Shown: positions 16,281 to 24,603 of the stretch, in pieces | Numbering within the stretch: position 1 is the stretch's first letter | Layout of the letters: each line of letters opens with the position of its first letter | Origin: Mycolicibacterium sp. CH28 | Lineage (GTDB): Bacteria > Actinomycetota > Actinomycetes > Mycobacteriales > Mycobacteriaceae | NCBI RefSeq assembly: GCF_004745805.1 | Contig: NZ_SRLQ01000014.1 | Location: 124,001-188,000 of the forward strand | DNA length: 64,000 nucleotides | Direction of reading: 5' to 3' | Translations under genes and position numbers: made by a program | The notes under the pieces: generated by a model | What the model was told of the DNA's origin: nothing | The model's database searches: none | The model's input: the letters and a program-made list of their open reading frames with translations, nothing else

Positions 16281-16886
16281 ATGGACGATGACGACCGGAC
16301 GCTGAACGTCCTCATCGGCGAGGCCGTGCGGACCATGCGCGAGAAGTCAGGCTTATCGATGCGGGAGTTGGCCCGGCGCGCCGGGGTCAGCCAGCCGTTT
16401 CTGAGCCAGATCGAGCGCGGGGTGAGCGCACCGTCGATGGTGACCATCTACCGGCTGGCGGATGCCCTCGACATTCTTCCGGGTGCGTTGTTGCCGGCGC
16501 TCACGCCCAGCAGGGTTACCGTCGTGCGCGCCGACGAGGGCCGGGCGATACCGGTGGCCAACCGTGACGACGCGGCCGTGGGCCGGGCGATCCTGATGCA
16601 GCCGGCCAACCCTCTCGAGGTCATCGAGTATCGGATCAGCCCCGGGCAGTATGTCGAGGAGTGGTTTTCCTCACCGGGGGAGCTAGGCCTCTATCTCGTC
16701 AGCGGCGTGCTCGAGGTCGACGTCGAGGGTCATCCCAGCGTTCGGCTGCATAGCGGCGACTTCGTCACCCACCCGGCCTCGATCCGTCACCGCTGGCGAC
16801 TGGTCGACGGCGAACCCGCCCATGTCGTGATGGTGATCGCTCACCCGGGCGAGGGCGGGCCGGCGCTCAGCGCAGCGTCTCGATGA
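16281..16886 (+). CDS. XRE-type HTH regulator with C-terminal cupin domain
   Basis: A 201-residue regulator. Residues ~8-65 are a helix-turn-helix (MRELARRAGVSQPFLSQIERGVSAPSMVTIYRLADAL). Residues ~110-195 are a cupin barrel (EEWFSSPGELGLYLVSGVLEVDVEG and SGDFVTHPASIRHRW) that likely senses a small ligand. I chose the ATG at 16281 (MDDDDRTLNVL) over the frame opening at 16227 because the longer version lacks a start signal and has no family counterpart. It is divergent from the permease/oxygenase operon, which it probably controls. Its 3' end overlaps that of mmsB by 20 bp. Confidence 0.88.
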   Translation: MDDDDRTLNVLIGEAVRTMREKSGLSMRELARRAGVSQPFLSQIERGVSAPSMVTIYRLADALDILPGALLPALTPSRVTVVRADEGRAIPVANRDDAAVGRAILMQPANPLEVIEYRISPGQYVEEWFSSPGELGLYLVSGVLEVDVEGHPSVRLHSGDFVTHPASIRHRWRLVDGEPAHVVMVIAHPGEGGPALSAASR

Positions 16887-17736
16887 CCGCGCTGAAGTCC
16901 AGGTCGCCGTGCTCGGCGGCGAATGCGGCGTAGATGTCGGCGGCATGGCTGCCCAGCGGAGCCGAAGCGCCCGTCGAGGACACTGCGTCCATCGCCAGCC
17001 CGAGGTCCTTGTTCATCAGCGCGGCGGCGAAACCGGGCTTGAAGTCGTTATTGGCCGGCGAGGTCGGAACCGGGCCGGGCACAGGGCAATTGGTGTGCAC
17101 CGCCCAGCAGTTGCCGGTGGCCCCGGTGATCACATCGAACAGCGACTGCGCAGGAAGACCCAGCTTCTCGGCCAGCACGAATGCCTCGCCGATGGCGATC
17201 TGCTGCACTGCCAGCACCATGTTGTTGCACAGTTTCGCGGCCTGGCCGGCGCCGGAGTCGCCGCAATGGATCACCTTGCTGGCCATCGGGTCCAGTACCG
17301 GGCGAGCGTTGTCCAGTGCGTCGGCTTCACCGCCCACCATGAAAGCCAGGGTGCCGGCGGTCGCGCCTTTGATGCCGCCGGAGACCGGTGCGTCGAGCTG
17401 CTTCATGCCGGCCGCAGTCGCCTGCGCGTTGACCTCGCGGGCGTCGTCCACCGAGATGGTGGAGGTGTCGATGAACAGCGTCCCGGCCGTGGCAGCCGGA
17501 AGTGCCTCGGCGTAGCAGGCTTTCACGATCGCGCCGTTGGGCAATGAGGTGATGACGACGTCGGCACCGGCTACTGCGTCGGCGCCCGTCGCGAATACGG
17601 TCACCCCGCTTTCCTCGGCCGCAGCTCGCGATGCGGGCACCGGGTCGAAGCCGCGGACGGTGTATCCCGCCTTGGCCAGATTGGCCGCCATCGGCCCGCC
17701 CATGTGGCCCAGCCCCAGGAATGCGATCGTCGTCAT
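16867..17736 (-). CDS. mmsB: 3-hydroxyisobutyrate dehydrogenase
   Basis: This enzyme oxidises 3-hydroxyisobutyrate to methylmalonate semialdehyde in valine breakdown. The 289-residue product has the NAD-binding FLGLGHMGGPMAANLAKAG, the substrate-binding DAPVSGGIKGATAGTL near residue 118, and the catalytic-lysine motif GAGQAAKLCNN near residue 170. I chose the ATG at 17736 because the upstream extension has no family similarity and overlaps the acyl-CoA dehydrogenase gene. It is the last gene of the mmsA-fadE9-mmsB operon, the order known as Rv0753c-Rv0751c in M. tuberculosis. Confidence 0.93.
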   Translation of the reverse strand: MTTIAFLGLGHMGGPMAANLAKAGYTVRGFDPVPASRAAAEESGVTVFATGADAVAGADVVITSLPNGAIVKACYAEALPAATAGTLFIDTSTISVDDAREVNAQATAAGMKQLDAPVSGGIKGATAGTLAFMVGGEADALDNARPVLDPMASKVIHCGDSGAGQAAKLCNNMVLAVQQIAIGEAFVLAEKLGLPAQSLFDVITGATGNCWAVHTNCPVPGPVPTSPANNDFKPGFAAALMNKDLGLAMDAVSSTGASAPLGSHAADIYAAFAAEHGDLDFSAVIETLR

Positions 17737-17753
17737 GTGCAGGCTCCTTTGCC

Positions 17754-18947
17754 CTATGCCGTCGCGCGTACCCGGGCGGCTTCGGTCCGATTGCGAGCAC
17801 CGCTCGCGACCGCCCGCCCGATGACTACGCGCATGATTTCGTTGGTGCCCTCCAGGATTCGGTGCACCCGCAGATCCCGGACGATCTTCTCCAGCCCGTA
17901 CTCGCGCAGATAGCCGTAGCCGCCGTGCAACTGCAGCGCCTGGTCGGCCACCTCGTAGCAGGCATCGGTGACGTAGCGTTTCGCCATCGCGCACAGCTTC
18001 ACCTTGTCGGGCTCGCCGCCGTCCAGGGCGATCGCCGCGCGCCACAGCATCAACCGTGACGTCTCCAGCGCGGTGGCCATGTCGGCGAGGGTGAAGCGGA
18101 TGGTCGGCTCGTCGAGCAGTGGGCCGCCGAAGGCCACTCGGTCAGCCAGGTAGGCCACGGTCTTGTCGTAGGCGGCCTGGGCCCCGCCCAGCGAGCAGGC
18201 CGCGATGTTGAGCCGACCGCCGTTGAGGCCGTTCATCGCGATACCGAAGCCGCTGCCCTCACCTTCAGGACCGCCGAGCAGGGCCGACGCCGGCACCCGA
18301 ACACCTTCGAGGATCACCTGAGCGGTGGGTTGAACGTTCCAGCCCATCTTTTCCTCGTTGGGTCCGAAACTCAGCCCGGGCGTGCCCTTTTCGACGACGA
18401 ATGCGGAGATTCCTCGCGGGCCTTCGGCGCCGGTGCGGGCCATGATCACGTACACGTCGGAAGTGCCTGCGCCCGAGATGAACTGCTTGACACCGTCGAG
18501 CACATACTCGTCACCGTCACGGACGGCACGGGTGCGCAGCGCTGATGCATCCGAGCCCGCGCCGGGCTCGGTCAGACAGTAGCTGGCGATAGCCTCCATC
18601 GACGCCAGCCGCGGAATCCACATCGCACGTTGTTCGGCGGTGCCGTAGGTGTCGATCATCCATGCGCACATGTTGTGGATCGAGATGAACGCCGCCAGCG
18701 CGGGATCGGCCGCGGCGAGCTCCTCGAAGATCCGCACCGCGTCGATGCGCCGAAGGCCGCTGCCACCGACTTCCTCGGCGCAGTAGATGGCTGCCATGCC
18801 GAGCTCGGCGGCAGCCCGCAGGACGTCGACCGGGAACTGCTTGGTGTGATCCCACTCCAGGGCATGGGGTGCAAGGCGTTTGGCGGCGAACGCGGCCGCT
18901 GTTTCAGCGATCACGCGTTCGTCGTCGTCGAGGGCGAAGAAGCTCAT
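17754..18947 (-). CDS. fadE9: Acyl-CoA dehydrogenase, probable isobutyryl-CoA dehydrogenase
   Basis: A 397-residue FAD-dependent acyl-CoA dehydrogenase. Landmarks are YCLTEPGAGSDASALRT for FAD and substrate, KQFISGAGTSDVYVIMART, and the C-terminal LEGTNEIMRVVIGRAV, which holds a conserved glutamate. Standing between mmsA and mmsB, it most likely makes methacrylyl-CoA from isobutyryl-CoA in valine catabolism. It begins seven bases after the mmsA stop and ends 17 bases before mmsB. The exact acyl substrate is inferred from the operon. Confidence 0.92.
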   Translation of the reverse strand: MSFFALDDDERVIAETAAAFAAKRLAPHALEWDHTKQFPVDVLRAAAELGMAAIYCAEEVGGSGLRRIDAVRIFEELAAADPALAAFISIHNMCAWMIDTYGTAEQRAMWIPRLASMEAIASYCLTEPGAGSDASALRTRAVRDGDEYVLDGVKQFISGAGTSDVYVIMARTGAEGPRGISAFVVEKGTPGLSFGPNEEKMGWNVQPTAQVILEGVRVPASALLGGPEGEGSGFGIAMNGLNGGRLNIAACSLGGAQAAYDKTVAYLADRVAFGGPLLDEPTIRFTLADMATALETSRLMLWRAAIALDGGEPDKVKLCAMAKRYVTDACYEVADQALQLHGGYGYLREYGLEKIVRDLRVHRILEGTNEIMRVVIGRAVASGARNRTEAARVRATA

Positions 18948-18954
18948 TGCAGTC

Positions 18955-20475
18955 TTAGTTCATCGTGGGGATGACGAACTCGGCCCCATCTTTGATGCCG
19001 GACGGCCACCGCTCGGTGACAGTTTTGGTCTTGGTGTAGAACAGGATCGAGTGCGGGCCGTGCTGGTTGAGGTCACCGAAACCGGAGCGCTTCCAGCCAC
19101 CGAAGGTGTGGTAGGACACCGGGACCGGGATCGGCACGTTGACGCCGACCATGCCGACCTGCACGCGGGAGACGAAGTCGCGGGCGGCGTCGCCGTCGCG
19201 GGTGAAGATCGCCACGCCGTTGCCGTACTCGTGCTCGGTCGGAAGGCGCAGGGCCTCTTCGTAATCATGAGCCCGCACGATGCACAGGACCGGTCCGAAG
19301 ATCTCGTCGGTGTAGATCGACATGTCGGTGGTGACGTGGTCGAAGAGGGTGGGGCCGATGAAGTAGCCGCCTTCGAGGCTGGCGTCGCCGAAGGTCAGGT
19401 CGTCGGCGCCCTTCTCACGGCCGTCAACGACGATCTCGGCACCGGCCGCCACGCCGGCGTCGATGTAGTCGCGGACCCGCTTGAGGGCGGCGCCGGTGAC
19501 CAGTGGGCCGTAGTCGGCCTTGGGGTCCAGGCTGTGGCCGACGCGCAGGTTGTTGATCCGCTCGACGAGCCTGGCGCGCAACCGGTTTGCAGTCTCCTCG
19601 CCGACGGGAACGGCGACGCTGATGGCCATGCAGCGCTCACCGGCGCTGCCGTAGCCGGCGCCGATCAGCGCGTCGACCACCTGGTCGAGATCGGCGTCGG
19701 GCATGACGATCATGTGGTTCTTGGCGCCGCCGAAGCACTGCGAGCGCTTACCGTTGGCCGCGGCTGTGGAGTAGATGTACTGCGCGATATCGGAGCTGCC
19801 GACGAAGCCGATGGCCTTGATGTCGGGGTGGTGCAGGATCGCGTCGACGGCTTCCTTGTCGCCCTGGACCACCTGGAAGACACCGGCCGGCAGGCCGGCT
19901 TCGAGGAACAGCTCGGCCAGGCGCACCGGCACCGAGGGGTCGCGCTCGGAGGGCTTGAGGATGAAGGCGTTGCCGCACGCCAGGGCGGGGCCGGCCTTCC
20001 ACAGCGGGATCATCGCGGGGAAGTTGAACGGGGTGATGCCGGCGACCACACCCAGCGGCTGGCGGATGGAGTACACGTCGATACCGCCGCCGGCGCCCTC
20101 GGTGAACTCACCCTTGAGCAGGTGCGGGATGCCGATGGCGAACTCGATGACCTCGATGCCGCGTTGGATGTCGCCGCGGGAGTCGGGCACGGTCTTGCCG
20201 TGCTCGATGGACAGCAGCTCGGCCAGTTCGTCGATGTTCTTGTTCACCAGCTCGATGAACTTCATCATCACCCGCGCGCGCCGCTGCGGGTTCCAGGCTG
20301 CCCATTCCTTCTGTGCCTCGACGGCCGAGGCCACCGCGGTGGCAACGTCGGCGGTGCTGGCCAGGAGTACCTGGGCCTGTACCTCGCCGGTGCTCGGGTT
20401 CAAGACGTCAGCGGTGCGCGTGCTGCTGAGATTGCTGCGCTTGCCGTCGATGAAGTGCTGAATGGTTGTGCTCAT
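18955..20475 (-). CDS. mmsA: CoA-acylating methylmalonate-semialdehyde dehydrogenase
   Basis: MmsA converts methylmalonate semialdehyde to propionyl-CoA with NAD and CoA. The 506-residue aldehyde dehydrogenase starts MSTTIQHFIDGKRSN, has the fold landmark GITPFNFPAMIPLWK, the NAD region GFVGSSDIAQYIYSTAA, and the catalytic cysteine in GYGSAGERCMAISVAVP. The C-terminal FYTKTKTVTERWPSG is typical of this subfamily. First gene of the operon; a perfect palindrome lies 32 bases upstream of its start. Confidence 0.95.
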   Translation of the reverse strand: MSTTIQHFIDGKRSNLSSTRTADVLNPSTGEVQAQVLLASTADVATAVASAVEAQKEWAAWNPQRRARVMMKFIELVNKNIDELAELLSIEHGKTVPDSRGDIQRGIEVIEFAIGIPHLLKGEFTEGAGGGIDVYSIRQPLGVVAGITPFNFPAMIPLWKAGPALACGNAFILKPSERDPSVPVRLAELFLEAGLPAGVFQVVQGDKEAVDAILHHPDIKAIGFVGSSDIAQYIYSTAAANGKRSQCFGGAKNHMIVMPDADLDQVVDALIGAGYGSAGERCMAISVAVPVGEETANRLRARLVERINNLRVGHSLDPKADYGPLVTGAALKRVRDYIDAGVAAGAEIVVDGREKGADDLTFGDASLEGGYFIGPTLFDHVTTDMSIYTDEIFGPVLCIVRAHDYEEALRLPTEHEYGNGVAIFTRDGDAARDFVSRVQVGMVGVNVPIPVPVSYHTFGGWKRSGFGDLNQHGPHSILFYTKTKTVTERWPSGIKDGAEFVIPTMN

Positions 20476-20506
20476 GAACTGCCCCTTGGCTGACCTGGCC
20501 GCTGAA

Positions 20507-20524
20507 TACTAGGACATCCTAGTA
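20507..20524. promoter_or_regulatory. Perfect 18-bp palindrome upstream of mmsA
   Basis: TACTAGGACATCCTAGTA is an exact inverted repeat (arms TACTAGGA/TCCTAGTA with a CA centre) located 32-49 bases before the mmsA start. It is a strong operator candidate for the valine-catabolism operon. Its half TACTAGGATGT (other strand) recurs exactly at 38107-38117, within the second operator copy of the TetR regulator at 38150. Confidence 0.75.
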
Positions 20525-20609
20525 ACTCGCGCCGGGTGTCCGCAAGGGTGCAGCGAGACTCAGGTGAGCGCTCGAATGCGATCTGTGTGCAGACTCGGTG
20601 ACAGAGATG

Positions 20610-21338
20610 TCAGCCGACGGTGATCTGCTCGTCCGCGGGGAGCTGGCTGCGCAGCGCGGATGCGGCAACCGAGGCGGTGTCGTTGAGGTGTCGCACCATG
20701 ATGGCGGTGACCGCGTCAGCGTTGCGGGTGCGGTAGGCGGCGATCAGCGCATTGTGGTCATCGCGGGCGCGTTTGCGTCGCTCCGGATCGGTTTGCACGG
20801 AAATGCCGACGTACAAGGCTGATACGTCCGACAACCGGCGCAGGAAGCTGCGTAGATGCGGCTGGCTCGGTGTTCCGTCGAGAACCGCGTGGAGTTCGCG
20901 GTTGGCGTCGACCCACTCCGAGTCGCTCATCCGCAACGTCATGCTGCGGGCGATCTTGTCGGCCCGGTCCAGGTCCTCGTCGGTGATGGTTGCAATGCGT
21001 TCGCGGATCGCCAGGGGGACCAGGACGCGGCGCAGCTCGTAGATCTCTTCGAGCTCGTCGAGGGTGACGCCGTGGACGGTCGCGCCGCGGAACGGGTCGA
21101 AGTCGACCAGCCCTTCGTTCTCCAGCTCGCGCAGTGCTTCCCGCACGGGCGTGACGCTGACGTTCATGGTCTGGGCGAGCTCGACCTGGATGAGGTGGGT
21201 GCCGCTGGGCAACACCCCGGAGACGATCGCCTGACGCAGCCGGTCGGCGACGTCGCGATGTGCGGTGCGGGCGGTACTGAGGCCGAGCCCGGGTATCCGC
21301 GGCTTCGACACCTTCTCGGTGCTCCTCGTCGACTTCAC
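20610..21338 (-). CDS. GntR family regulator with FCD ligand domain
   Basis: A 242-residue FadR-type regulator. Residues ~28-92 form the winged helix (DVADRLRQAIVSGVLPSG, NVSVTPVREALRELENEGLV). The C-terminal all-helical FCD domain has the metal/ligand positions seen in DANRELHAVLDG and DDHNALIAAYRTRNADA. The start is GTG at 21338. It follows the amidohydrolase gene on the same strand by 43 bases and probably controls this whole divergent catabolic locus through the inverted repeat at 22505-22528. The ligand is unknown. Confidence 0.9.
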   Translation of the reverse strand: MKSTRSTEKVSKPRIPGLGLSTARTAHRDVADRLRQAIVSGVLPSGTHLIQVELAQTMNVSVTPVREALRELENEGLVDFDPFRGATVHGVTLDELEEIYELRRVLVPLAIRERIATITDEDLDRADKIARSMTLRMSDSEWVDANRELHAVLDGTPSQPHLRSFLRRLSDVSALYVGISVQTDPERRKRARDDHNALIAAYRTRNADAVTAIMVRHLNDTASVAASALRSQLPADEQITVG

Positions 21339-21381
21339 TGCGTGGCGCCTTCCTCCGTGGTGGCCGGATCGAGTCGGCGGG

Positions 21382-22473
21382 TCACAGGAAGAAGCCGCGG
21401 CCGTGTTCGTGGACCGCGACGGTGGTGCCCGAGAGCGGGATGCCCAAGAAGGCGGCCCGTCGCGCTTCCTGACCGGGCCATAGTCCCACAGGCCCGGCGC
21501 TGCGCGGGTCGACGATGATGGAAGCGGCGGACAGTGTGGCTGCCGGCTGGAAGACCGCGGCCGGGGCGCTCGTCGCCTTCTCGATCGCCGTGGACAGGTC
21601 GAGAGCGCCCTGCTCGGTCAGTGTCAGTAGCGCCGGCAGCAGGTGTTGCTGGATCTCCAGGCCGGGACCGGTGTTGCCCAGGATCGGTGCATTGTGGTCG
21701 CTGGCGATCAGGTCCACCTCGTCGGCAAGGACGGTGATCAGGCTGGTTCGGGCCTGCCCACCGGGGACCGGGGGCAGCACATGGAGTTCGCCGGGCCGCT
21801 CGGGCGGGAGGTCGAGGAGGAAGTGCGGGGACGTCTGGCAGGTCGAGTCGGGTCGGGCTCGGACTTCGTCGGCCATCGACTTGCTGATGGTGTGCCGGAA
21901 GTGCACCGGGCCGGCGGAATCGAGCACCTGCCGGTAGGACTGTTCGTCGTAGAAGTAGATGGCGGCGCGGCACCCCGACGCCCAGATCGCCTCCAGGTTC
22001 GGCCAGAAGTGCGGGTCGTTGGAGTAGATCTTGATGATCGGTGCCCACGTGGTGCGGATCTGCTCGCCGAATTTGTCGAGCCAGGTCGCGAAGTCCGCAC
22101 TCGACGGGGCGTCGGCGATCGAGAGGATCGGCAGGATGCGGGGAAAGTCGGTCGCGGCGAAGAATGCGGTGACCGCGTCGAGGTCGAGGGACTGGATGTC
22201 CTGCCACGACACCGCGGTGTTCAACGAGGTGACGCCACCGGCGAGGGCGCGCCAGCGATCCGTCTCACGAACGCCGCGCCCCAGGACCGGCAGATGGGCG
22301 TCGGCGTCGAACAGGCCGGGCAGCGCCCACAGTTCGGAACCGTCGATCACTGACTGACCTGTGCTGCCGGACGGCGTCGGCACATCGAAGGTGATGTCCG
22401 ATCGCTCGCCGGTGAACGGATCGAGGACGTCGGTCAGCTGGACCGGAGTGTAGCTCTCTGGCACGGGTACCAC
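21382..22473 (-). CDS. Dihydroorotase/allantoinase-like amidohydrolase
   Basis: A 363-residue amidohydrolase-superfamily protein. The pattern is LPGLFDADAHLPVLG for the first metal site, TSPHFLLDLPPERPGELHVLPPV near residue 210 resembling the dihydroorotase TSPHH region, and LIASDHNAPI for the late Asp-His pair. The first site reads DADAH rather than the usual D-x-H-x-H, so one histidine ligand is missing and metal binding may be altered. The start is GTG at 22473. It would open a cyclic amide bond. It shares the strand with the GntR gene and is divergent from the oxygenase operon. Substrate unknown; non-catalytic status is possible. Confidence 0.75.
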   Translation of the reverse strand: MVPVPESYTPVQLTDVLDPFTGERSDITFDVPTPSGSTGQSVIDGSELWALPGLFDADAHLPVLGRGVRETDRWRALAGGVTSLNTAVSWQDIQSLDLDAVTAFFAATDFPRILPILSIADAPSSADFATWLDKFGEQIRTTWAPIIKIYSNDPHFWPNLEAIWASGCRAAIYFYDEQSYRQVLDSAGPVHFRHTISKSMADEVRARPDSTCQTSPHFLLDLPPERPGELHVLPPVPGGQARTSLITVLADEVDLIASDHNAPILGNTGPGLEIQQHLLPALLTLTEQGALDLSTAIEKATSAPAAVFQPAATLSAASIIVDPRSAGPVGLWPGQEARRAAFLGIPLSGTTVAVHEHGRGFFL

Positions 22474-22504
22474 CGTTCGGTTCGAGGATGAGGGCCGGTG
22501 TGAT

Positions 22505-22528
22505 CGCCAGATTTTATAGGATCTGGCG
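22505..22528. promoter_or_regulatory. Perfect inverted repeat in divergent promoter region, probable GntR operator
   Basis: CGCCAGAT (22505-22512) and ATCTGGCG (22521-22528) are exact complements separated by TTTATAGG. The repeat lies 32 bases before the amidohydrolase GTG and ~170 bases before the SnoaL-like gene. The AT-rich centre could be a -10 element. It is the obvious candidate operator for the adjacent GntR regulator. Confidence 0.7.
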
Positions 22529-22695
22529 CTCTCGGCGCTTGGCTGGCTTTTGCGCGGGACGGTAGCAGTCGGTCGGATTCAGCCCCTCAGAAGCATTTCT
22601 GACCTTGCAACACAGTCTATTTCGTCTTCGTAAACTTCGTGTTTACTGTGAGTCCGCGGGTAGACGCCTTGGTGCGGCGATGGTTCACTTTTTAT

Positions 22696-23244
22696 ATGTT
22701 ACGAGAAACGGTGGTCCCGGCGGGTGTTGCGCCGACGCCCACCGCCCTCCTCGAGCGCCTCGACGCCCTGGAGTCCCGAGACGCCATCCGCAGACTCAAA
22801 GCCGGCTATATGCAGGGCCTCGACGACCGGTTGCGAGGCGGGGTCGCCGATCTCTTCTGGGAGGACGCGATCTGGGAAGGGCTGCCTGATCGCCCGCTGG
22901 AAGGGGAGCAGCCCGTTCGGGCCGGTGAGCACATCGTGGGGCGCCAGTCCATCGCGGAGTCCTTCGTCGCGGCCGCGGCGGCGATGTCGTTCACCGCGCA
23001 CTTCCTGACCAACGAGGACATCACGGTCGACGGCGATCACGCCGTCGGCAGGTGGAAGTTGTTGCAAGCCTGTAACTCCGGTCGAGACCGCGCATTCTGG
23101 CAGGCCGGTGTCTACGTCGACGACTTCGAGCGCCGGGACGGGGTGTGGAAGTTCTCCCACCTGCGCCTGGCCCTGGACTTCCGAACCCCCTACGACGAGG
23201 GCTGGTTGGCCAGCCGGATGTGGGATCCCCCGGTGGAGTCCTGA
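22696..23244 (+). CDS. SnoaL-like / NTF2-fold protein
   Basis: A 182-residue protein of the SnoaL-like polyketide-cyclase/small-subunit fold. The N-terminus has LLERLDALESRDAIRRLKAGYMQGLDDR, then DLFWEDAIWEG, and the beta-strand region AVGRWKLLQACNSGRDRAFWQAGVYVDDFERRDGVWKFSHLRL. Such proteins act as lyases, isomerases or dioxygenase beta-type subunits. Here it could pair with the Rieske oxygenase four genes downstream. The frame is open from 22639 (19 more residues), but I prefer the ATG at 22696 because the upstream DNA is AT-rich and promoter-like. First gene of the plus-strand catabolic operon. Confidence 0.75.
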   Translation: MLRETVVPAGVAPTPTALLERLDALESRDAIRRLKAGYMQGLDDRLRGGVADLFWEDAIWEGLPDRPLEGEQPVRAGEHIVGRQSIAESFVAAAAAMSFTAHFLTNEDITVDGDHAVGRWKLLQACNSGRDRAFWQAGVYVDDFERRDGVWKFSHLRLALDFRTPYDEGWLASRMWDPPVES

Positions 23245-23290
23245 CTCCAGCCCGCCACGTCCACCCCCGACCGCAGGAGGAACCAACCGG

Positions 23291-24166
23291 ATGAAGATCG
23301 CGCGCTTTCGGCACGGCGGCACCACGATGGCCGGAGTCGTGACGGGCGGTGCCGTCCAACCCGTCCGGCAGTCGCTCGACGAACTGATCGGGGGGTGCGT
23401 TCCCGAGCCCCTGGCCGGCCCTGATGGAACGCCGATCCCGTTGGCCGACGTCGAGCTGCTGGCGCCGCTGACCGCCAACTGCCGCGGCGTGCTCTGCATC
23501 GGTATCAACTACTTCGAACACCAGCGGGAGTCGGCCGACGTCTTCGTCGCCGAGGTGCCCGACCATCCGATCGTCTTCTTCAAGACCACGGCGGCAGTGA
23601 CGGGCGCCTACGCCACCCTCAACCTGACCCCCGCTATCTCGACCGAGTTCGACTGGGAGGTCGAACTCGGCGTCGTGATCGGTCGAGCCGGGCGTAACAT
23701 TCCGCGGGAACGGGCCGCGGACTACATCTTCGGCTACACCGTGGTCAACGACATCACAGCACGCGACGTCCAACACCGGCACAAGCAGTGGCACCTGGGC
23801 AAGAACGTCGACGGGTCGACACCGATCGGACCGTGGATCGTCACCGCCGACGAGTTGGGGCATCCACCCGAGCTGGACATCGCGTTGCGGATCAACGGCG
23901 ACCTGATGCAGCAGGCCAACACCCGCGACATGATCTTCCCGATCGCCGAACAGATCGAAGTGATCTCCCAATACGTGGCCTTGCGTCCCGGTGACGTCAT
24001 CGCCACCGGCACGCCCTCGGGTGTCGGCTTTGCGCAGACCCCGCCGCGGTATCTCGCCGACGGTGACATCGTCGAGACCGTCATCGACGGCGTCGGCACC
24101 TTGCGCAACCGAGTCGTCGCGCGCACCAGCGAGTCGATGGCGGCCGTCTCCGGGGCGGGATCCTGA
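23291..24166 (+). CDS. Fumarylacetoacetate hydrolase (FAH) family protein
   Basis: A 291-residue FAH-family enzyme, which cleaves C-C bonds of acylpyruvates or hydrates/decarboxylates ring-fission products. It starts at the ATG 23291 after AGGAGG. The metal-binding core is STEFDWEVELGVVIGR (two Glu) and GYTVVNDITARDVQHRHKQW (Asp and following basic residues). GTPSGVGFAQTPPRYLADGD closes the active site as in the family. The stop shares bases with the RidA start (TGATG), so the two are coupled. Its presence suggests a ring-opened dicarbonyl acid intermediate in this pathway. Confidence 0.9.
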   Translation: MKIARFRHGGTTMAGVVTGGAVQPVRQSLDELIGGCVPEPLAGPDGTPIPLADVELLAPLTANCRGVLCIGINYFEHQRESADVFVAEVPDHPIVFFKTTAAVTGAYATLNLTPAISTEFDWEVELGVVIGRAGRNIPRERAADYIFGYTVVNDITARDVQHRHKQWHLGKNVDGSTPIGPWIVTADELGHPPELDIALRINGDLMQQANTRDMIFPIAEQIEVISQYVALRPGDVIATGTPSGVGFAQTPPRYLADGDIVETVIDGVGTLRNRVVARTSESMAAVSGAGS

Positions 24167-24603
24167 TGGGCGCCAACACCGTTGCCGGAACGGGCGGTAA
24201 GACGGTTGGCTTCTACTCGCCGGCGGTGATCTGCCCTCCGTCGGCGTCGCTGGTCCTCGTCAGTGGTGTTCTGTCGGTCGATCGTGACGGCGCGACCGTC
24301 GGAGCGGGTGACTTCGAATTCCAGATGCGCACCGTGTTCCGGCTGTTGGGTGAGACCCTGGCGGCCGCCGGGAGCTCCTTCGGTGAACTGGCCAAGATGA
24401 CGACCTACCTGGTCGACCCCGGACACATCGACGACTTCTACCGGATTCGTGAAGACATCTTCGCCGAGCTCTACCCCCAACGGCATCCACCCGGCAACAC
24501 CCTTCTGGTAGTCGCCCGGTTGGTCCGCCCCGAATTCCTGATCGAGATCGAAGGAATCGCAACAACCCACCAACCGGGAGTCACCGATGAGTTCGTCAGC
24601 TGA
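24166..24603 (+). CDS. RidA/YjgF/UK114 family enamine/imine deaminase
   Basis: A 145-residue RidA-like protein. It has the family pattern YSPAVICPPSASLVLVSGVLSVDRDGA, the middle EFQMRTVFRLLGETLAAAGSSFGELAKMTTYLVD, and the C-terminal arginine motif VARLVRPEFLIEIEGIA, where the Arg would bind the substrate carboxylate. RidA enzymes hydrolyse enamine/imine intermediates to keto acids and ammonia. In an FAH/oxygenase operon this points to a nitrogen-containing substrate. The end overlaps the following cupin gene by 17 bases. Confidence 0.88.
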   Translation: MGANTVAGTGGKTVGFYSPAVICPPSASLVLVSGVLSVDRDGATVGAGDFEFQMRTVFRLLGETLAAAGSSFGELAKMTTYLVDPGHIDDFYRIREDIFAELYPQRHPPGNTLLVVARLVRPEFLIEIEGIATTHQPGVTDEFVS

